Shown here in pieces: positions 8,495 through 17,344 of a stretch of 43,139 nt of DNA (position 1 is its first letter; each line of letters starts with the position of its first letter). Location: assembly GCA_021823165.1 (NCBI GenBank), contig JAKAOS010000004.1, forward strand, positions 1 through 43,139, given 5' to 3'. Made by a program: the position numbers and the translations under genes. This DNA comes from Actinomycetes bacterium. GTDB taxonomy: Bacteria > Actinomycetota > Acidimicrobiia > Acidimicrobiales > JAKAOS01. A model generated the notes under the pieces. That model was not told where the DNA came from. It saw only the letters and a list, made by a program, of their open reading frames with translations, and did no database searches.

Positions 8495-10032
8495 TCATTC
8501 ACCAAGCGACGGCCCTTTTGCATCCGGTCAGCTTTCACAGCCAAGCCTGGCCGGGGTCGGGGCGTTATGGGCTGCTGGTGCCGCTTGCGGCAGCGGTGCT
8601 GGCTTGCTGGTTTTGGTTCAAAGAACGCCGCAGTACTGCCCCGGGGGCGCCGGGATCACCGAGGTCCGGTTGGGCCCGCCCCACGGAACTGCGGCCGCTG
8701 CTGGGACGCGGCGGCAGGGGGGAGAGGGTGGTGCTGGGAAAGATCAGGGCCGGACTGCTCTCGGCAGAGCCGCTCCAGTCCCTGGTGGTATTCGGTCCGT
8801 CCCAGAGCCGCAAGACATCGGGGCTTGCGATCCCGGCGATTCTCGAGTGGAAGGGCCCCATTCTTGCCACAAGCGTGAAGGCCGATCTTTTGGCCCAGAC
8901 CCTTGGATGGCGCTCGGCCCACGGACCTGCCTGGGTATTCGACCCGACCGGCTCGACGAGTATGACCAATGCCGAATGGTCGCCGCTGCAGTGCGCAAGA
9001 ACCTGGGCGGGCGCCCGCCGCATTGCCACCTCGCTATGCATGGCAGCCAAATCTGAAGGTTCTGGGATCACAGATGCCGACTTTTGGTATGCCAGTGCGG
9101 CCAAGTTGCTCGCCCCGATGTTCTTGGCTGCCACCATCAGGTCGGCGAATATGGCAGACGTCGTCAACTGGGTGGACCGCCGAATGCACGCCGAGGCGCT
9201 TTCCGCCCTGGAGTACGGTGGCCACCAAGAGGCTCTCCAGGCCCTTCGAGCCGTCCTCTTCCGAGAGGAACGCCAGCTCAGCTCGGTTTTTGCAACTGCA
9301 GAGGCCGTGCTCGAACCCTTTGCCGAGCCCTGGGCTCCCAGCAGCGGCCAGATTGATATCGAAAAGTTCCTGAACGGCTCGCCGGCCACCCTTTACGTCT
9401 GTGCCCCGTCCCACGACCAGAGGAGGCTCAGGCCCGTCTTTGCGACCCTGATATCTGAGGTTTTGCGTAGTGCCTACGCCCTCTCTCTCAGCCAGGCCCG
9501 CCCGCTCTCCCCTCCGCTGCTCGTGGTGCTGGACGAGGCGGCGAACATAGCGCCGCTTTCCGATCTCGACTCATTGGCCTCAACGGCGGCTGGGCATGGG
9601 ATCCAGTTGATCAGCGTGTGGCAGGATCTGTCCCAGCTCCGTGCCCGTTATGGGGAACGGGCGGCGACCGTTGTCAACAACCACCGGGCGAAACTCGTCC
9701 TGTCGGGTATCTCCGACCCGCCCACACTCGAATATGCAAGCGCTCTCGCGGGGCACAAGGAGACCCGTTCGGTTTCCTGGACCAGGACTCCCGGCGGGCA
9801 GAGGTCTGCCACCACCGCTCCCGAGCGGCATCAGCTGGCACCCCCCGACTCCCTCCGGCGGATGCGGCCCGGCACGGCCCTGCTCCTCTATGGCCACCTT
9901 CCCCCCGCCCGGGTCCGCCTCCGCCCCTACTGGGAGGACCCCGGTCTTGCGAGGCGGGCAGATATGTCCAAAAGACCCGATGCCCGCTCACGCCCCGGTC
10001 CATCTGTGCCCAGCCAAACCGAGCGGATGTGA
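8485..10032 (+). CDS. VirD4/TraG-like type IV coupling ATPase with a deviant P-loop
   Basis: A 515-residue membrane-anchored ATPase that in family members recruits DNA or protein substrates to the T4SS. A single N-terminal TM helix (about residues 25-48) precedes a cytoplasmic TraG/VirD4 domain with the family block ILEWKGPILATSVKADLL, Walker B LLVVLDEAANIAPL and the following HGIQLISVWQDLSQLRARYG. The P-loop reads GPSQSRKTS: the Gly normally before the Lys (GxxxxGKT) is Arg, encoded CGC. The start ATG at 8485 overlaps the VirB4-like gene; ATG 8491 is an alternative. No relaxase gene is adjacent. The call is firm; activity is uncertain because of the substitution. Confidence 0.85.
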   Translation: MAMIIHQATALLHPVSFHSQAWPGSGRYGLLVPLAAAVLACWFWFKERRSTAPGAPGSPRSGWARPTELRPLLGRGGRGERVVLGKIRAGLLSAEPLQSLVVFGPSQSRKTSGLAIPAILEWKGPILATSVKADLLAQTLGWRSAHGPAWVFDPTGSTSMTNAEWSPLQCARTWAGARRIATSLCMAAKSEGSGITDADFWYASAAKLLAPMFLAATIRSANMADVVNWVDRRMHAEALSALEYGGHQEALQALRAVLFREERQLSSVFATAEAVLEPFAEPWAPSSGQIDIEKFLNGSPATLYVCAPSHDQRRLRPVFATLISEVLRSAYALSLSQARPLSPPLLVVLDEAANIAPLSDLDSLASTAAGHGIQLISVWQDLSQLRARYGERAATVVNNHRAKLVLSGISDPPTLEYASALAGHKETRSVSWTRTPGGQRSATTAPERHQLAPPDSLRRMRPGTALLLYGHLPPARVRLRPYWEDPGLARRADMSKRPDARSRPGPSVPSQTERM

Positions 10033-10205
10033 GCCTGGGTAGGTCCCATTCCCCAAACGCTTCGGCCTCGCCTGGTCTGCGCCCAGAAGCCCGGCCACCG
10101 CGTGTGGCCTGGTGACAAAAGCACTGGTTGGCTCCCCGGCGTCATGGCACAACCGAGGGCGGCTGCCAAGAGCCCGAAGCGGGATTGGGTCTCGGGCGGG
10201 CTCGG

Positions 10206-10607
10206 TCAGCTTGCCTGAGGCTCGGCCAGGGCTCGCAGGACCTCGGCCAAAGTGGACAACTCCATGGCCTTGTCGAGGTAGGTGTCGGCCCCTTTGCGCA
10301 AGGCGTCGCTCAGGGTGTAGGGGTCGGGGAAGGAGGAGAGCACGGCGATCTTGGCTTTTGGCGCTGCGGCCCTGATTTCAGGGATTGCCGTCAGGCCGTC
10401 CATGCCAGGCATTTCCAGGTCCAAAAGCACCAGGTCCGGCTGCGTGAGGGACGCGACGAGAATTGCCTCCTCGCCCGAGGCGGCCTCCCCAACAACGTTG
10501 AACGCCTCGTCGAAGGACAGGCAGATTTTGGCGATCCGCCGCGCCATGGGGTCGTCGTCGACTACGACAACTCCAAAGGGTTGCCGCTGCTCTGGCTGGC
10601 TCGACAT
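10206..10607 (-). CDS. Stand-alone receiver-domain response regulator
   Basis: I start this gene at the ATG at 10607 (MSSQPEQ..., 133 aa), preceded by GACGAGGAA; the track's longer version adds an unconvincing N-terminus. The receiver is complete: acidic pair VVVDDDP, phospho-acceptor Asp in LVLLDLEMPGMDG, Ser in IAVLSSF and Lys in YLDKAM. It stops at about 120 residues of domain with no DNA-binding or enzymatic output, so it should act through protein contacts like CheY or Spo0F-type relays. The LDLEMPGMDGLTAI and EVLRALAEPQ segments resemble NarL-family receivers, so it could be a NarL-type regulator without its HTH. It lies downstream of the esterase on the same strand. Confidence 0.8.
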   Translation of the reverse strand: MSSQPEQRQPFGVVVVDDDPMARRIAKICLSFDEAFNVVGEAASGEEAILVASLTQPDLVLLDLEMPGMDGLTAIPEIRAAAPKAKIAVLSSFPDPYTLSDALRKGADTYLDKAMELSTLAEVLRALAEPQAS

Positions 10608-10704
10608 GGTCTGTTCCTCGTCTCCATGGGTGCTCTGCGGCACCCGTTGATAAATTACTCGGCACGCATGGGCGAAAAGTGGAGTATGTGGTGCCAGTTC
10701 GCCT

Positions 10705-12201
10705 TCAGCCATGCCCCCATCGTTGCCGGGCGGTCCCAAATGGGTCCGGGGTCAGCGACCAGCCGCCCGAGATTTCCATCGCTAAGCGTTCCGGGGGGTC
10801 CCAGGGGGGCCAGGAGACCCCGTCGGGGCCCAGCGGAGCCCCGCTCTTGGCGAAGCTGCCCCATGCCCTGCTCATGTGCTCGGCCAGAGCGGTTGCATCG
10901 GGAGAGGCACCGGTCATAGCCGATGCCGCGGGGCAATGCAGGTTTCCGAAGGGAAACGGCACCTCCAGGCCGTGGTAGGCGCCGAGAGCTCCCCCAAATG
11001 CCGGCGACGGCCAGCTGAAGAGGTAACCGAAGCACCTCCCGCCGACCGAGGCATGGGCATCCAGGAGCCGCTGCGCCGGGAGGTGGAACAGGCCGTCTGT
11101 CAAACAACTCTCCCACCTCTCTTTGTCGGTGGCGTTCTCCATCGTTGTCCGGTAGGACTCCCATGGGCAATCCCCAGCGACCCCGAATAGCCCCTCGGCC
11201 TTGATCGCAGGGTTTTCTCCCTCGGCAAGTTGCATGAGTTCGGGATAGACGAGGTTGAACAATCTCGCCTCCTGGGCATTGGCGCCGACCATCAGCTCGC
11301 CACCGGAAAAGGCGCCCAGGCCCAAGGCGGCTTCCGGGTCGCTCTGGATGAGGGCCTGGTCGATCACCGGTCCGAAGGGGAATGCGGGGAAGGCTTTGGC
11401 GAGCAGCTGGGTTTGGGCATCCAAGAGCTGGGTGACCGAGAGCTTGGTGAGCGCCATAACGTCTGTGTTTTCCAGGCCGGCCGAGCCAGCCAGCTCTGCA
11501 GCATGGCCAGCCGCCTGCCTGGAGGACCGAGTCCCAACAGGGGCGGCCGACTGCAGGATTGCCCTGGCAAACAGGCCCTTTGCCGCCTTGGATCCGAACA
11601 TCGAGGCGATGCTTATCGCTCCTGCGGACTCCCCGAAGGCACAGACGCTCCCCGGATCTCCCCCGAAGTGGCCGATGTTCTCAGATACCCAGCGCAGCAC
11701 TGCGATCTGGTCGGACAGGCCGGCGTTTCCCGAACCGTCGTAGTCGCTTCCCCCGAAAGACGACAGATCCGTATAGCCCAGAGCCCCCAACCTGTAGTTG
11801 CACGTGACCACCACGACGTCTTGTTTTGCCGCCAACCTGGCCCCGTCGTAGAGGGCGACCGATCCCGAGCCGTTCAGGAAAAGGCCGCCGTGGAACCAGA
11901 CCATGACCGATCGCGAGCCCTCGAGAGAGGGAGTCCAAATGTTCAGGTGGCAGCAATCCTCGCTCATCTGTTCACCCGCGATCCCCAAGAAGTGCTCCAG
12001 TGGCGTAATGGGCTGGGGGCAGATGGGACCGAATCGGGAGCCGTCCCGTATGCCGTGCCACGCCTCGGGAGGGGCCGCCGGGCGGAATCTGAGGTCCCCC
12101 AGGGGGGGACGGGCGTAGGGGATCCCCTTGAAGGCAAGTACCCCCAGTTCGTCTCGCACCCCAGATACCCTTCCCTGGGCGGTGCGTGCGACCTCCGGCA
12201 T
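10705..12201 (-). CDS. Type B carboxylesterase (alpha/beta hydrolase)
   Basis: A 498-residue cytoplasmic esterase of the carboxylesterase type B/p-nitrobenzyl esterase family. The opening block FKGIPYARPPLGDLRF and the EDCCHLNIWTP block are diagnostic. The nucleophile Ser lies in VCAFGESAGAISI, the oxyanion region in VMVWFHGGLF, and the probable catalytic His in GAYHGLEVPFPFGN; the acidic residue is probably the Glu in GANAQEARLF. No signal peptide is seen. It is divergently transcribed from the dCTP deaminase with 40 bp between the starts, so promoters may overlap. The natural substrate is unknown. Confidence 0.92.
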   Translation of the reverse strand: MPEVARTAQGRVSGVRDELGVLAFKGIPYARPPLGDLRFRPAAPPEAWHGIRDGSRFGPICPQPITPLEHFLGIAGEQMSEDCCHLNIWTPSLEGSRSVMVWFHGGLFLNGSGSVALYDGARLAAKQDVVVVTCNYRLGALGYTDLSSFGGSDYDGSGNAGLSDQIAVLRWVSENIGHFGGDPGSVCAFGESAGAISIASMFGSKAAKGLFARAILQSAAPVGTRSSRQAAGHAAELAGSAGLENTDVMALTKLSVTQLLDAQTQLLAKAFPAFPFGPVIDQALIQSDPEAALGLGAFSGGELMVGANAQEARLFNLVYPELMQLAEGENPAIKAEGLFGVAGDCPWESYRTTMENATDKERWESCLTDGLFHLPAQRLLDAHASVGGRCFGYLFSWPSPAFGGALGAYHGLEVPFPFGNLHCPAASAMTGASPDATALAEHMSRAWGSFAKSGAPLGPDGVSWPPWDPPERLAMEISGGWSLTPDPFGTARQRWGHG

Positions 12202-12241
12202 GGATCGAGGTTAGACACTGCAGCTTCGCTGCGGAGGTCGG

Positions 12242-13447
12242 ATGAGCTCGGGCGCCGGCGGCATAGCATGCGGCGTGGCCTCCTTTGCCCTCCCGACCAA
12301 CGCCGAAGGTGTCCTGCCGGGCCAGATGCTCGAAGCGGCGATAGTGGCAGGGGTGATCGGCACCCAGGGTGCCGATCGCATCCCCCGGGACAATCTCCAG
12401 CCCGCCAGCCTGGACCTTCGCCTGGGATCGGTCGCCTACAGGATGCGCTCGAGCTTCCTCCCCGATCGCCACACCGTCATTGAACGCATGGGGGAGCACC
12501 TGATCGACGAGCTGAGCCTCACGGGCAGGGGTGCGGTGCTGGAGACGAACCGGCCCTATCTCATCCCGCTCAAAGAGTGCCTCGACCTGCCGCCCACCGT
12601 CCGGGGCAAGGCGAATCCCAAGAGTTCCACGGGACGCCTGGACATCTTTACGAGGGTCATCACCGACAGGGGCCGCCGCTTCGACGAGGTTCGGGCGGGA
12701 TATCGTGGCCCGCTGTATCTGGAGGTGGTCCCGCTCTCCTTCGCCGTCCGGGTCTCAGAAGGGCTCACCTTGAGCCAACTGAGGCTGGCGATTGGCAAAA
12801 GCGAGTTGAGCGACGAGGAGATCGCCAAGACTCATGCCAAAGAGCCATTACTGGTCGCCGACGGCCGCCCCCTACCGGCCCCCGAGTTGGAGCTGTCCAA
12901 CGGCCTTTTCATGGGCCTTGGGCTTTCGGCCACCCCCGGTGCCCGTGCCGGCTACCGAGCCCGGGACAATGCCCCGTTGCTCGACCTCACCCGCCCGGGA
13001 CCCCTGGACCCCTCGGAGTACTGGGAGGAAGTTCGGGTGGAACAGGGGGGGAGGATCATCCTCACCCCGCAGCGCTTCTATCTCCTCATGTCGAAGGAGT
13101 CGGTAATAGTGCCCCCCGGACTGGCTGCGGAGATGACCGCCTACGACCCCACCAGCGGTGAGCTCCGGACCCATTATGCAGGATTTTTTGATCCGGCATT
13201 CGGATACGAGCGTTCGGGGGAGACCAATGGCTCCCGAGCGGCTCTCGAGGTGCGCGCCCACGAGGTGCCCTTTTCCATAGAAGATGGCCAGAAGGTCTGC
13301 AAGCTCACCTTCGAACGGATGTTGGAGGAGCCGGAGCGCTTGTATGGGTCCGAGTCCAACTCCTCCTACCAGGGACAGCAGGAGGCCCTCGGGAAGCACT
13401 TTCTTTCCGGCGCCGCCCGCAATGCCGGCACAGGCATTGCTGGGTGA
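12242..13447 (+). CDS. Bidomain dCTP deaminase-family protein
   Basis: A 401-residue protein made of two dUTPase/Dcd-like halves, matching the 2'-deoxycytidine 5'-triphosphate deaminase family (PF06559 type). The first half has LQPASLDLRLG, a PKSSTGRLDI block and GPLYLEVVPLSFAVRVSEGLTLSQL; the second has HYAGFFDPAFGY and AALEVRAHEVPFSIEDGQKVCKL. Family members deaminate dCTP to dUTP to feed thymidylate synthesis; whether this one also has dUTPase activity cannot be seen. The ATG at 12242 follows GGAGG by 5 nt; residues 1-30 are a poorly conserved extension. Confidence 0.88.
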   Translation: MSSGAGGIACGVASFALPTNAEGVLPGQMLEAAIVAGVIGTQGADRIPRDNLQPASLDLRLGSVAYRMRSSFLPDRHTVIERMGEHLIDELSLTGRGAVLETNRPYLIPLKECLDLPPTVRGKANPKSSTGRLDIFTRVITDRGRRFDEVRAGYRGPLYLEVVPLSFAVRVSEGLTLSQLRLAIGKSELSDEEIAKTHAKEPLLVADGRPLPAPELELSNGLFMGLGLSATPGARAGYRARDNAPLLDLTRPGPLDPSEYWEEVRVEQGGRIILTPQRFYLLMSKESVIVPPGLAAEMTAYDPTSGELRTHYAGFFDPAFGYERSGETNGSRAALEVRAHEVPFSIEDGQKVCKLTFERMLEEPERLYGSESNSSYQGQQEALGKHFLSGAARNAGTGIAG

Positions 13448-13510
13448 CCCCAGCAGCCATGACAGACGCGGATTCGGGGGCGACCGCATCGGCCAACTAG
13501 CGTTGCAAAC

Positions 13511-14077
13511 GTGAAAAGGGCCAATTTTGCATTTGCCGCTTTAGTCCCCATGGCCGCTCTCCTGGCCGGCTGTGGCCAAGCGGCGTCCCAAACAAAGACC
13601 ACGACGTCCACCAAATCCACTGCGACAAGTGGCGGGGGTGTTACCGGGACGAAGAACTCGGCCTCGGCGCCTTCTACGGCCCAGTTCCCAGCGGTGGCTC
13701 ACGCCGCGGACACAAAGGTCGCCCCGGTCATCGGCATTGGCCACCAACCTGCTCCGAGCACCCTCCAGATCCGCAACCTGGTGACTGGGACGGGCGCAAC
13801 CGCTACGGCCTCCAGCACGGTGACGGTCAACTATACCGGCACGAGCTACACCTCGGGGAAAATCTTTGACTCCTCCTGGAGCCGCGGGACCCCGGCCACC
13901 TTTCCCCTGAACGGTGTCATCCCCGGATTCAAAGACGCCATCGTGGGCATGAAGGTGGGCGGGCGAAGGGAAGTAGTGATACCTCCCTCCCTCGGCTATG
14001 GGTCCCAGGGATCACCTCCGGCGATTGCACCCAATGAGACCCTGGTGTTTGTGATCGACCTTTTAAAGGTGCACTGA
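13511..14077 (+). CDS. FKBP-type peptidyl-prolyl isomerase lipoprotein
   Basis: A 188-residue exported lipoprotein. The N-terminal signal ends in a lipobox (MAALLAGC) with the acylated Cys at about residue 21, then a Ser/Thr-rich linker and a single FKBP domain over roughly residues 85-188. The domain shows VNYTGTSYTSGKIFDSSW, NGVIPGFKDAIVGMKVGGRREVVIPPSLGYG and a terminal FVIDLLKVH, all characteristic of FKBP folding catalysts. The start is GTG at 13511. It would sit on the outer face of the membrane and assist folding of secreted proteins. It is followed by ileS after 100 bp and preceded by the deaminase. Confidence 0.95.
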   Translation: MKRANFAFAALVPMAALLAGCGQAASQTKTTTSTKSTATSGGGVTGTKNSASAPSTAQFPAVAHAADTKVAPVIGIGHQPAPSTLQIRNLVTGTGATATASSTVTVNYTGTSYTSGKIFDSSWSRGTPATFPLNGVIPGFKDAIVGMKVGGRREVVIPPSLGYGSQGSPPAIAPNETLVFVIDLLKVH

Positions 14078-14078
14078 G

Positions 14079-14099
14079 CCGCTCTCATCCGAGCAGCGG
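14079..14099 (+). terminator. Possible hairpin after the FKBP gene
   Basis: CCGCTC (14079-14084) can pair with GAGC-A-GCGG (14091-14099) with one bulged A and a 6-nt loop, directly after the FKBP stop. There is no strong U-tract after it, so terminator function is weakly supported. Confidence 0.3.
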
Positions 14100-14181
14100 A
14101 GGTTTGCCAAGCTAGTCTCGCCCCTCAAGGCGCACTCTTGGCAGCTGAACGGTGCGTTTGGCCGGAATGCAAGGAGCGAGG

Positions 14182-17100
14182 TTGTTCGAAGCAGTGCCTC
14201 CGCAGATGGATCTTCTCTCCACAGAGGCGGAGGTCTTGGAGTTTTGGGAGCAAAACGACGTCTTCCGGCGCTCCGTAGCCGGAAGGGAGGGCGGGGAGGA
14301 CTTCGTCTTCTACGAAGGTCCCCCGACCGCCAATGGAAGGCCGGGCCTGCACCACGTGTGGGCACGCGCCTACAAGGACCTCGTTTGCCGATTCTGGACG
14401 ATGCGAGGCCGCCGCGTGTTGCGCCGAGCCGGCTGGGACACCCACGGGCTGCCGGTAGAGGTGCAGGTCGAGCGGGAACTCGGCCTTGGGGGCAAGGGCG
14501 AGATAGAGCGCTATGGCGTTCAGCAGTTCGTCGATCGTTGTCGGGCGTCTGTATATGAGTTCGTGGAGGAATGGGAAGCCCTGACGCGGCGCATCGGCTA
14601 CTGGGTGGATCTGGCCGGGGCCTATTGGACCTTGGATCCCGGCTATGTCGATTCGGTTTGGTGGCACCTTCGTCAACTCTGGGACAAGGGCCTGCTGTTC
14701 GAGGACTACAAGGTCGTCCCCTACTGCCCTCGGTGTGGCACCGCTCTGTCCAGCCACGAACTCGGCCAACCCGACGTCTATCGGGAGGTCTCGGACCTGG
14801 CGGCCTTTGTCCGCTTTCCCCTGGAGGGAGCCGCCCCCGGCGCTGCGACACACCTTGCGGTGTGGACGACCACCCCATGGACTCTGGTCTCCAACACGGC
14901 CGTGGCTGTTGGGAAAGACCTGGAGTATGTGGTGGTAGATGGCACCATCGTCGGGGCCGAGGCGGCCGAGGCGCTCTTCGGGCCCGATGCGGCGGCGGCC
15001 ACGGCTCGAATGCGCGGCTCTGAACTCGTGGGCCTCCGCTACCGGCGCCCTTTCGACCTGTTGGAACCACCGGAGGGCAAAGACGGCTGGAGGGTGGTGG
15101 AGGCGGGCTTTGTGACCGAGGCAGAGGGAACCGGGCTCGTGCACATAGCTCCGGCATTCGGGGCCGACGACTGGGCGCTTGGGCGCAGGGAGAACCTCCC
15201 GACACTGAATCCCATCGGAGCCGACGGGCGCTTCGGTGCAGAGGCGGGGTGGCTGGCTGCCAAGGCGGCCAGGGAGGTGGACGCCGAGATCGTCGGATAC
15301 CTGGAGTCCCAAGGGCTCCTGATCCGGGCGGAGCCCTATGTCCACTCCTACCCCCATTGCTGGCGATGCAGCACCCCACTTCTGTATTGGGGGAAGCCCT
15401 CTTGGTATGTGGCGACGGCAGGTCGCAAAGAGGATCTGCTGAGTGCAAACGAGACCATCACCTGGCGCCCGGAACACCTCAAGCATGGCCGTTTCGGGGA
15501 GTGGCTCGCCAACAACGTGGACTGGGCACTCTCCCGGGACCGTTTCTGGGGCACCCCCTTGCCCATCTGGCTCTGCGAGGAGGGCCACAGCGTCTGTGTG
15601 GAGTCGATGGCGGAGCTCTCCCGGCTGGTGGGCCGGGATTTGGGGGGCACCGATCCGCACCGGCCGGGGATCGATGCAATCCGCTTTGCCTGCCCGACCT
15701 GCGGCGGCGAGGCCAGCCGGGTGGAGGCGGTGATCGACGCGTGGTTCGACTCGGGATCGATGCCGGCGGCGCAGTGGGGCTACCCCTACTCCACCCATTC
15801 CGCTGAGAGCTTCCGTTTTCCAGCCGACTTCATCGCAGAGGCAATTGACCAGACCAGGGGCTGGTTCTACTCCCTTTTGGCAGTGAACGTCCTGGTGCAC
15901 GGTGCCGCCCCTTATCGCACCGTGATGGGCCTTGGCCACATCGTGGACTCCGAGGGCCGCAAGATGTCCAAGAGCCTCGGCAACGTCATCGACCCCTGGT
16001 CGATACTCGATTCCCGGGGGGCAGACGCCTTGCGGTGGTGGATGTTCAGCCAGGGATCGCCCTGGACGTCGACCCGCACCAGCCTCGAGGCCATTGATCT
16101 TTCGACCTCGGAAACGCTGGTGACCCTGTGGAACACCTGGTCGTTTTTCTCCACCTATGCCTCTTTGAACGGATTCGACCCGAGCGACCCTCGCATCCCA
16201 GAGCTATCTTCCCGATCGGTGCTGGACCGCTGGCTGGGTTCCCGTGTCGCTGGGACAATCGAGGCCGTCAGCTCGGCCATGGAGGACTACCAACCCCTCC
16301 AGGCCGCCACGGCGATTGGGTCTTTGATCGACGACCTGTCCAACTGGTATGTGCGCCGCAGCCGGAGAAGGTTTTGGCGAACCGACCCCGATGCCGACGA
16401 GACCGATTCGCTGGCGGCGCATGCTCAGCTGCACGAGGCCCTTGTCACGGTTTCTTTGCTGTTGGCCCCCTTCTGCCCCTTTGTGGCCGAAAGGATGTGG
16501 CGGCAGTTGACCCTGGCAGCCGAGGGGGACTCGGTCCATCTGGCCGATTGGCCGGCACGAATCCCCCAGCGCTCAGATCCCGCCTTGGAATCCGAGATGG
16601 AACTTGCCCGCAAGTTGGTTTCCCTGGGGCGATCCGCCCGGTCCCAGGCCGGGGTCAAGGTTCGCCAACCCCTCCGCCGTGCCCTTGTGGTGCTTCCGCC
16701 GGATGCGCCAGGTTTGCTTTCGGAGGTGATCGCCGAGGAGTTGAACGTCGACGAGGTGGTGTCGACCGAGGCGATGGGGGACGTGCTCTCCTATGAACTC
16801 CTGCCCAACTTCCGCATCCTCGGGCCCCGCCTGGGCGAAGCGGTCAAGGAGGTCCGCGGGGCTTTGAACAGCCTTGACCAGGCGGTGGCGGCTGAGACCC
16901 TGGCCTCTGGCGGGTCGCTCAGCCTGGAGCTTTCGGCAGGGAAGGTCGAGGTGGCACCGGAGGAGATTGAGGTCAGGGTCAACCCCAAAGAGGGCTTTGC
17001 GGCATCGCGTGATGCCACCGTTGCAGTCGCACTCGAGCTGGAGGTCGATGCAGAACTTGCACTACGGGGCCGACTGCGGGACCTGGTTCGCCAACTGCAG

Positions 17101-17301
17101 GAATTGCGCCGCCAGAGCGGCTTTGCGGTCTCCGACCGGATCAGGTTGTGGATGCAAGGCGTGGAGGACCTGTCTGGCAGCTCCGACCTCATAGCCCGCG
17201 AGGTTCTTGCGGTCCAGGTGAGCTTCTCGGAAGGAAACGGTGAGAGCCATGTGGTCGAACTCGACGACCGTATGGCCCGGGTTTGGTTGGAAAAGGCCTA
17301 G
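14182..17301 (+). CDS. ileS: Isoleucyl-tRNA synthetase (eukaryote-like, type II)
   Basis: Charges tRNA-Ile. I prefer the TTG at 14182 (1039 aa, LFEAVPPQMDLLSTEAEVLEFW): it has AAGGAG 5 nt upstream and its N-terminus fits family starts of the MFKPV type; the track's GTG 14152 and ATG 14167 are alternatives. The HIGH-region is GRPGLHHVWAR, followed by a CP1 editing domain (WTTTPWTLVSNTAVAVG, GTGLVHIAPAFGADDW), Cys pairs CPRCGTALSSHE and CPTCGGEASR that may bind zinc, and the KMSKSLGN loop. The size and HHVW motif match type II IleRS, a class often naturally less sensitive to mupirocin. I saw no T-box leader upstream. Confidence 0.97.
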   Translation: MFEAVPPQMDLLSTEAEVLEFWEQNDVFRRSVAGREGGEDFVFYEGPPTANGRPGLHHVWARAYKDLVCRFWTMRGRRVLRRAGWDTHGLPVEVQVERELGLGGKGEIERYGVQQFVDRCRASVYEFVEEWEALTRRIGYWVDLAGAYWTLDPGYVDSVWWHLRQLWDKGLLFEDYKVVPYCPRCGTALSSHELGQPDVYREVSDLAAFVRFPLEGAAPGAATHLAVWTTTPWTLVSNTAVAVGKDLEYVVVDGTIVGAEAAEALFGPDAAAATARMRGSELVGLRYRRPFDLLEPPEGKDGWRVVEAGFVTEAEGTGLVHIAPAFGADDWALGRRENLPTLNPIGADGRFGAEAGWLAAKAAREVDAEIVGYLESQGLLIRAEPYVHSYPHCWRCSTPLLYWGKPSWYVATAGRKEDLLSANETITWRPEHLKHGRFGEWLANNVDWALSRDRFWGTPLPIWLCEEGHSVCVESMAELSRLVGRDLGGTDPHRPGIDAIRFACPTCGGEASRVEAVIDAWFDSGSMPAAQWGYPYSTHSAESFRFPADFIAEAIDQTRGWFYSLLAVNVLVHGAAPYRTVMGLGHIVDSEGRKMSKSLGNVIDPWSILDSRGADALRWWMFSQGSPWTSTRTSLEAIDLSTSETLVTLWNTWSFFSTYASLNGFDPSDPRIPELSSRSVLDRWLGSRVAGTIEAVSSAMEDYQPLQAATAIGSLIDDLSNWYVRRSRRRFWRTDPDADETDSLAAHAQLHEALVTVSLLLAPFCPFVAERMWRQLTLAAEGDSVHLADWPARIPQRSDPALESEMELARKLVSLGRSARSQAGVKVRQPLRRALVVLPPDAPGLLSEVIAEELNVDEVVSTEAMGDVLSYELLPNFRILGPRLGEAVKEVRGALNSLDQAVAAETLASGGSLSLELSAGKVEVAPEEIEVRVNPKEGFAASRDATVAVALELEVDAELALRGRLRDLVRQLQELRRQSGFAVSDRIRLWMQGVEDLSGSSDLIAREVLAVQVSFSEGNGESHVVELDDRMARVWLEKA

Positions 17302-17304
17302 CCC

Positions 17305-17339
17305 CAAAGGTCCCGGGCCAACAAGCGCTTGGGCCTTTG
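17305..17339. terminator. Hairpin between convergent ileS and the YhaN-like gene
   Basis: CAAAGG (17305-17310) can pair with CCTTTG (17334-17339), with an inner CCAA/TTGG pairing. The element lies exactly in the 43-bp gap between two convergent genes, the usual place for a shared terminator. It lacks a clear U-tract. Confidence 0.35.
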
Positions 17340-17344
17340 AGCTT

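Noticed and set aside
11230-12483. 417-aa plus-strand ORF across the esterase and the dCTP deaminase start
   Set aside because: Antisense shadow of the type B carboxylesterase.
14078-14181. T-box leader upstream of ileS
   Set aside because: I found no T-box consensus or terminator/antiterminator pair in the ~100 bp available.
14125-15939. 604-aa minus-strand ORF (and 461-aa ORF 14063-15448) opposite ileS
   Set aside because: Both are antisense to a clearly recognisable IleRS and have no family features; long antisense frames are expected in GC-rich genes.
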